Assembly (NCBI GenBank): GCA_002478505.1
Contig: DLOP01000169.1
Span: 31,710-40,477, forward strand
DNA: 8,768 nucleotides
DNA from: Lachnospiraceae bacterium UBA7481
GTDB taxonomy: Bacteria > Bacillota > Clostridia > Lachnospirales > Lachnospiraceae
Direction of reading: 5' to 3'
The stretch's first letter is position 1. Every line of letters starts with the position of its first letter. The notes beneath the pieces were generated by a model. The model worked only from the letters and a program-made list of their open reading frames with translations, had not been told where the DNA came from and searched no databases. The position numbers and the translations under genes were made by a program. Positions 7,007-8,768 of the stretch are shown here, piece after piece.

Positions 7007-7059
7007 GGGTCGCTGTACGGCAGCAGAACTGTATAACGGAGAAGGGAAGGAGTATCCTA

Positions 7060-7311
7060 TTGAAAGACGCGCATAAATTAAAGATGACACATTCTTCCGT
7101 ATTGAATAAGCAGGGAAAGCCGTTTGTTTCGGTGATGATGGAAAGGGAGAAAGATTTTGCCGAGGGCAGCGTGCCGGAGTGTAAAATAACAAAATCCCAG
7201 GGGTTTGACGAAGAAGAAATCGGTGAATTGGAGGAGTATCTGCGTAACCATGGGCAGGAGATCATAGAGGAAGCCAAGAAGATTACAGGTTTTATGAATC
7301 TGTTTTCGTAG
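7060..7311 (+). CDS. small conserved-looking hypothetical protein upstream of Y-family polymerase
   Basis: An 83-residue soluble protein of unknown function. It starts at TTG 7060, supported by a strong AAGGAG (7047-7052) seven bases upstream. The first in-frame ATG (codon 9, 7084) has no ribosome site. The N-terminal half looks strand-rich (VLNKQGKPFVSVMMERE 14-30), followed by DFAEGSVPECKITKSQGF (32-49) with the only cysteine (41). The C-terminal half is an acidic amphipathic helix (about 50-77). It ends GFMNLFS and has two consecutive TAG codons (7309-7314). It lies 76 nt before the polymerase with no terminator between, and just after the alkD-like terminator, so it probably heads a unit with the polymerase. 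I have the impression that similar small proteins accompany this polymerase in other Lachnospiraceae, but I cannot verify that here. An accessory or regulatory role is inference. Confidence 0.8.
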   Translation: MKDAHKLKMTHSSVLNKQGKPFVSVMMEREKDFAEGSVPECKITKSQGFDEEEIGELEEYLRNHGQEIIEEAKKITGFMNLFS

Positions 7312-7387
7312 TAGAAGTTCAATGATCATGATATGCAGATATGTGTTTTGTAAAGATAGTTCTGCCTAATGGAAAGCGGGGAAGCGT
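7312..7387 (+). other. spacer before the polymerase gene
   Basis: A 76-nt AT-rich gap with a short palindrome, ATGATCAT (7322-7329), and a short direct repeat, GATATG (7330-7335 and 7338-7343). I see no terminator, no convincing promoter and no GAAC-N4-GTTC type SOS operator. The polymerase ribosome site is a modest GGGGAAG at 7378-7384, only three bases from the ATG. Confidence 0.4.
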
Positions 7388-8768
7388 ATGTCGGGCCAGG
7401 ATAAGCATATTTATATCTCGATTGATTTAAAATCGTTTTATGCTTCTGTAGAATGTATGGAAAGGGGGTTGGATCCGTTGACCACGAATCTGGTGGTGGC
7501 GGATGAAACCCGTACCGAAAAGACGATCTGCCTTGCAGTCTCGCCATCCTTGAAGGCATATGGCATTCCGGGACGGGCAAGGCTTTTTGAAGTCGTGCAG
7601 CGGGTCAGGGAAGTCAATGAGGAGAGACGGCTGAGCGCGCCGGGACATAAGCTGTGCGGGAGCAGTTATGATGCAAAAGAGCTGGAAGGCTCGGATGCCG
7701 TGGCGCTGGATTATATCGTGGCGACGCCCAGAATGGCTCTTTATATGGAATACAGCCGGAATATCTTTCGGATATACCTGAAATATGTAGCGCCGGAGGA
7801 TATTCATGTATATTCTATTGATGAGGTATTTATGGATGTGACCCATTATCTTGCAGCCTATCACCTGACGCCTTCCGAACTGACGGAAAAGATCATACAT
7901 GATATCTTAGATACCACAGGCATTACGGCGACGGCGGGGATCGGCACGAATCTGTATCTTTGCAAGGTCGCGATGGATGTGGAGGCAAAACATGTAGAGC
8001 CGAATGAACGGGGGATCCGGATCGCCTATCTGGATGAGATCACATACCGCCGCAGGCTATGGAATCACCGACCGCTGACTGATTTTTGGCGTGTGGGCAG
8101 GGGGTATGCGAGGAAGCTGGAGGAGAACGGACTGTATACCATGGGGGATATTGCAAGATGTTCTCTTGGGAAAGCGGAGGAATTTTATAATGAGGATTTG
8201 TTATACAAGTTGTTTGGGATCAATGCCCAGCTGCTGATCGACCATGCCTGGGGATATGAACCGGTGACAATTGCCGATGTCAAAGGATACCGCCCGGAGA
8301 ATAACAGCTTATGCTCCGGTCAGGTGCTCTCCTGTCCTTATGATACAAAGAAGACGGCGCTGGTCGTAAAGGAGATGGCGGATCTGATGGCATTGGATCT
8401 GGTGGATAAGGGGTTGGTGACCGATCAGGTGATCCTGACGATAAGTTATGACAGCGGGAATCTGACGGATCCGAAGATCAAGAAGATGTATCAGGGACCG
8501 GTGACGACGGATGGCTATGGACGTAAGAAGCCAAAGCATGCTCATGGAACGGCCAATCTTGCAAGGCAGACTTCTTCTGCCAGACTGATCACGGAGGCTG
8601 TGATGGAGCTGTATGACAGGATCATCAATCCTATCCTTTTGGTCAGAAGGATTACGTTGGTTGCGAATCATGTGGTGGAAGAAAGCAGGATGGTGAAAGA
8701 GGAGCACTATGAGCAAATGAATCTCTTTACGGATTATGAGGCATTGGAACAGCAGAGAAAAAAAGAGG
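7388..8768 (+). CDS. Y-family DNA polymerase (DinB/UmuC-like), 3' end beyond window
   Basis: Error-prone translesion polymerase that copies past damaged bases; it acts at stalled forks with the sliding clamp. The frame is open for 460 codons and runs off the right edge. The palm domain carries the catalytic acids Asp13 (YISIDLKSFYASVE, with Tyr18 as the likely steric-gate aromatic), Asp145 and Glu146 (VYSIDEVFMDVT). GIGTNLYLCKVAMDVEAKH (185-202) is the conserved palm/thumb block. A helix-hairpin-helix region follows (LTDFWRVGRGYARKLEENGLYTMGDIA at about 230-256), then the little-finger domain (about 305-430). QMNLF at 443-447 fits the Q-x-x-L-F clamp-binding motif, so the missing part is probably a short tail. 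Residues about 80-118 form an extra stretch compared with E. coli DinB, more like Gram-positive UvrX/YqjW-type proteins. The ATG at 7388 is chosen because an in-frame TAA (7367-7369) lies just upstream. Confidence 0.94.
   Translation, partial: MSGQDKHIYISIDLKSFYASVECMERGLDPLTTNLVVADETRTEKTICLAVSPSLKAYGIPGRARLFEVVQRVREVNEERRLSAPGHKLCGSSYDAKELEGSDAVALDYIVATPRMALYMEYSRNIFRIYLKYVAPEDIHVYSIDEVFMDVTHYLAAYHLTPSELTEKIIHDILDTTGITATAGIGTNLYLCKVAMDVEAKHVEPNERGIRIAYLDEITYRRRLWNHRPLTDFWRVGRGYARKLEENGLYTMGDIARCSLGKAEEFYNEDLLYKLFGINAQLLIDHAWGYEPVTIADVKGYRPENNSLCSGQVLSCPYDTKKTALVVKEMADLMALDLVDKGLVTDQVILTISYDSGNLTDPKIKKMYQGPVTTDGYGRKKPKHAHGTANLARQTSSARLITEAVMELYDRIINPILLVRRITLVANHVVEESRMVKEEHYEQMNLFTDYEALEQQRKKE

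Noticed and set aside
7005..7037. Promoter TTGGGT / TATAAC before the small protein gene
   Set aside because: The spacer is 21 bases and the -35 box is poor, so I could not support it.
6895..7077. Open frame running through the end of the alkD-like gene and its terminator (ends CTAAELYNGEGKEYPIERRA)
   Set aside because: It has no ATG or GTG start, contains the terminator hairpin and T-run, and overlaps two supported genes in other frames.

Overview
The window looks like chromosomal DNA from a spore-forming clostridium, most likely a Lachnospiraceae-type gut Firmicute. The evidence is the nadK-recN-spoIVB order typical of Clostridia, moderate GC content, purine-rich Shine-Dalgarno sequences, and hairpin-plus-T-run terminators. 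I could not run a database search, so the genus is not resolved. All genes I accept are on the + strand.

Layout. (1) Bases 1-2613 hold nadK (NAD kinase) and recN (DNA repair ATPase), closed by a strong terminator at 2643-2679. Bases 1-23 may be the tail of an upstream gene. The arginine repressor gene argR, which usually sits between nadK and recN in Clostridia, is absent; a 53-nt spacer holds only a stem-loop and a 13-codon reading frame. (2) spoIVB (2744-3991) encodes the sporulation signalling serine peptidase with all three catalytic residues. Its usual downstream neighbour spo0A is not here. (3) A near-consensus sigma-A promoter then drives a lone polysaccharide flippase (4078-5529), followed by a perfect 15-bp hairpin. 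(4) A hypothetical protein with a possible nuclease-like fold (5591-6250) and an AlkD-type DNA glycosylase (6289-6978) form a second unit, ended by a terminator at 6979-7006. (5) A small TTG-started protein (7060-7311) and a Y-family translesion DNA polymerase (7388 to the right edge, incomplete) form a third unit.

Functionally the window mixes a core metabolic and sporulation locus with three DNA-damage genes (recN, the alkD-like gene and the Y-family polymerase). They share a theme, but terminators separate them into distinct transcription units and I see no shared SOS-type operator. The flippase is an orphan with no glycosyltransferases beside it. The likeliest genome-level story is a rearrangement or insertion between spoIVB and spo0A. 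The least described elements are the 219-residue hypothetical protein and the 83-residue protein paired with the polymerase. I found no CRISPR array, insertion sequence, tRNA or rRNA. No gap between accepted genes exceeds about 90 bases.
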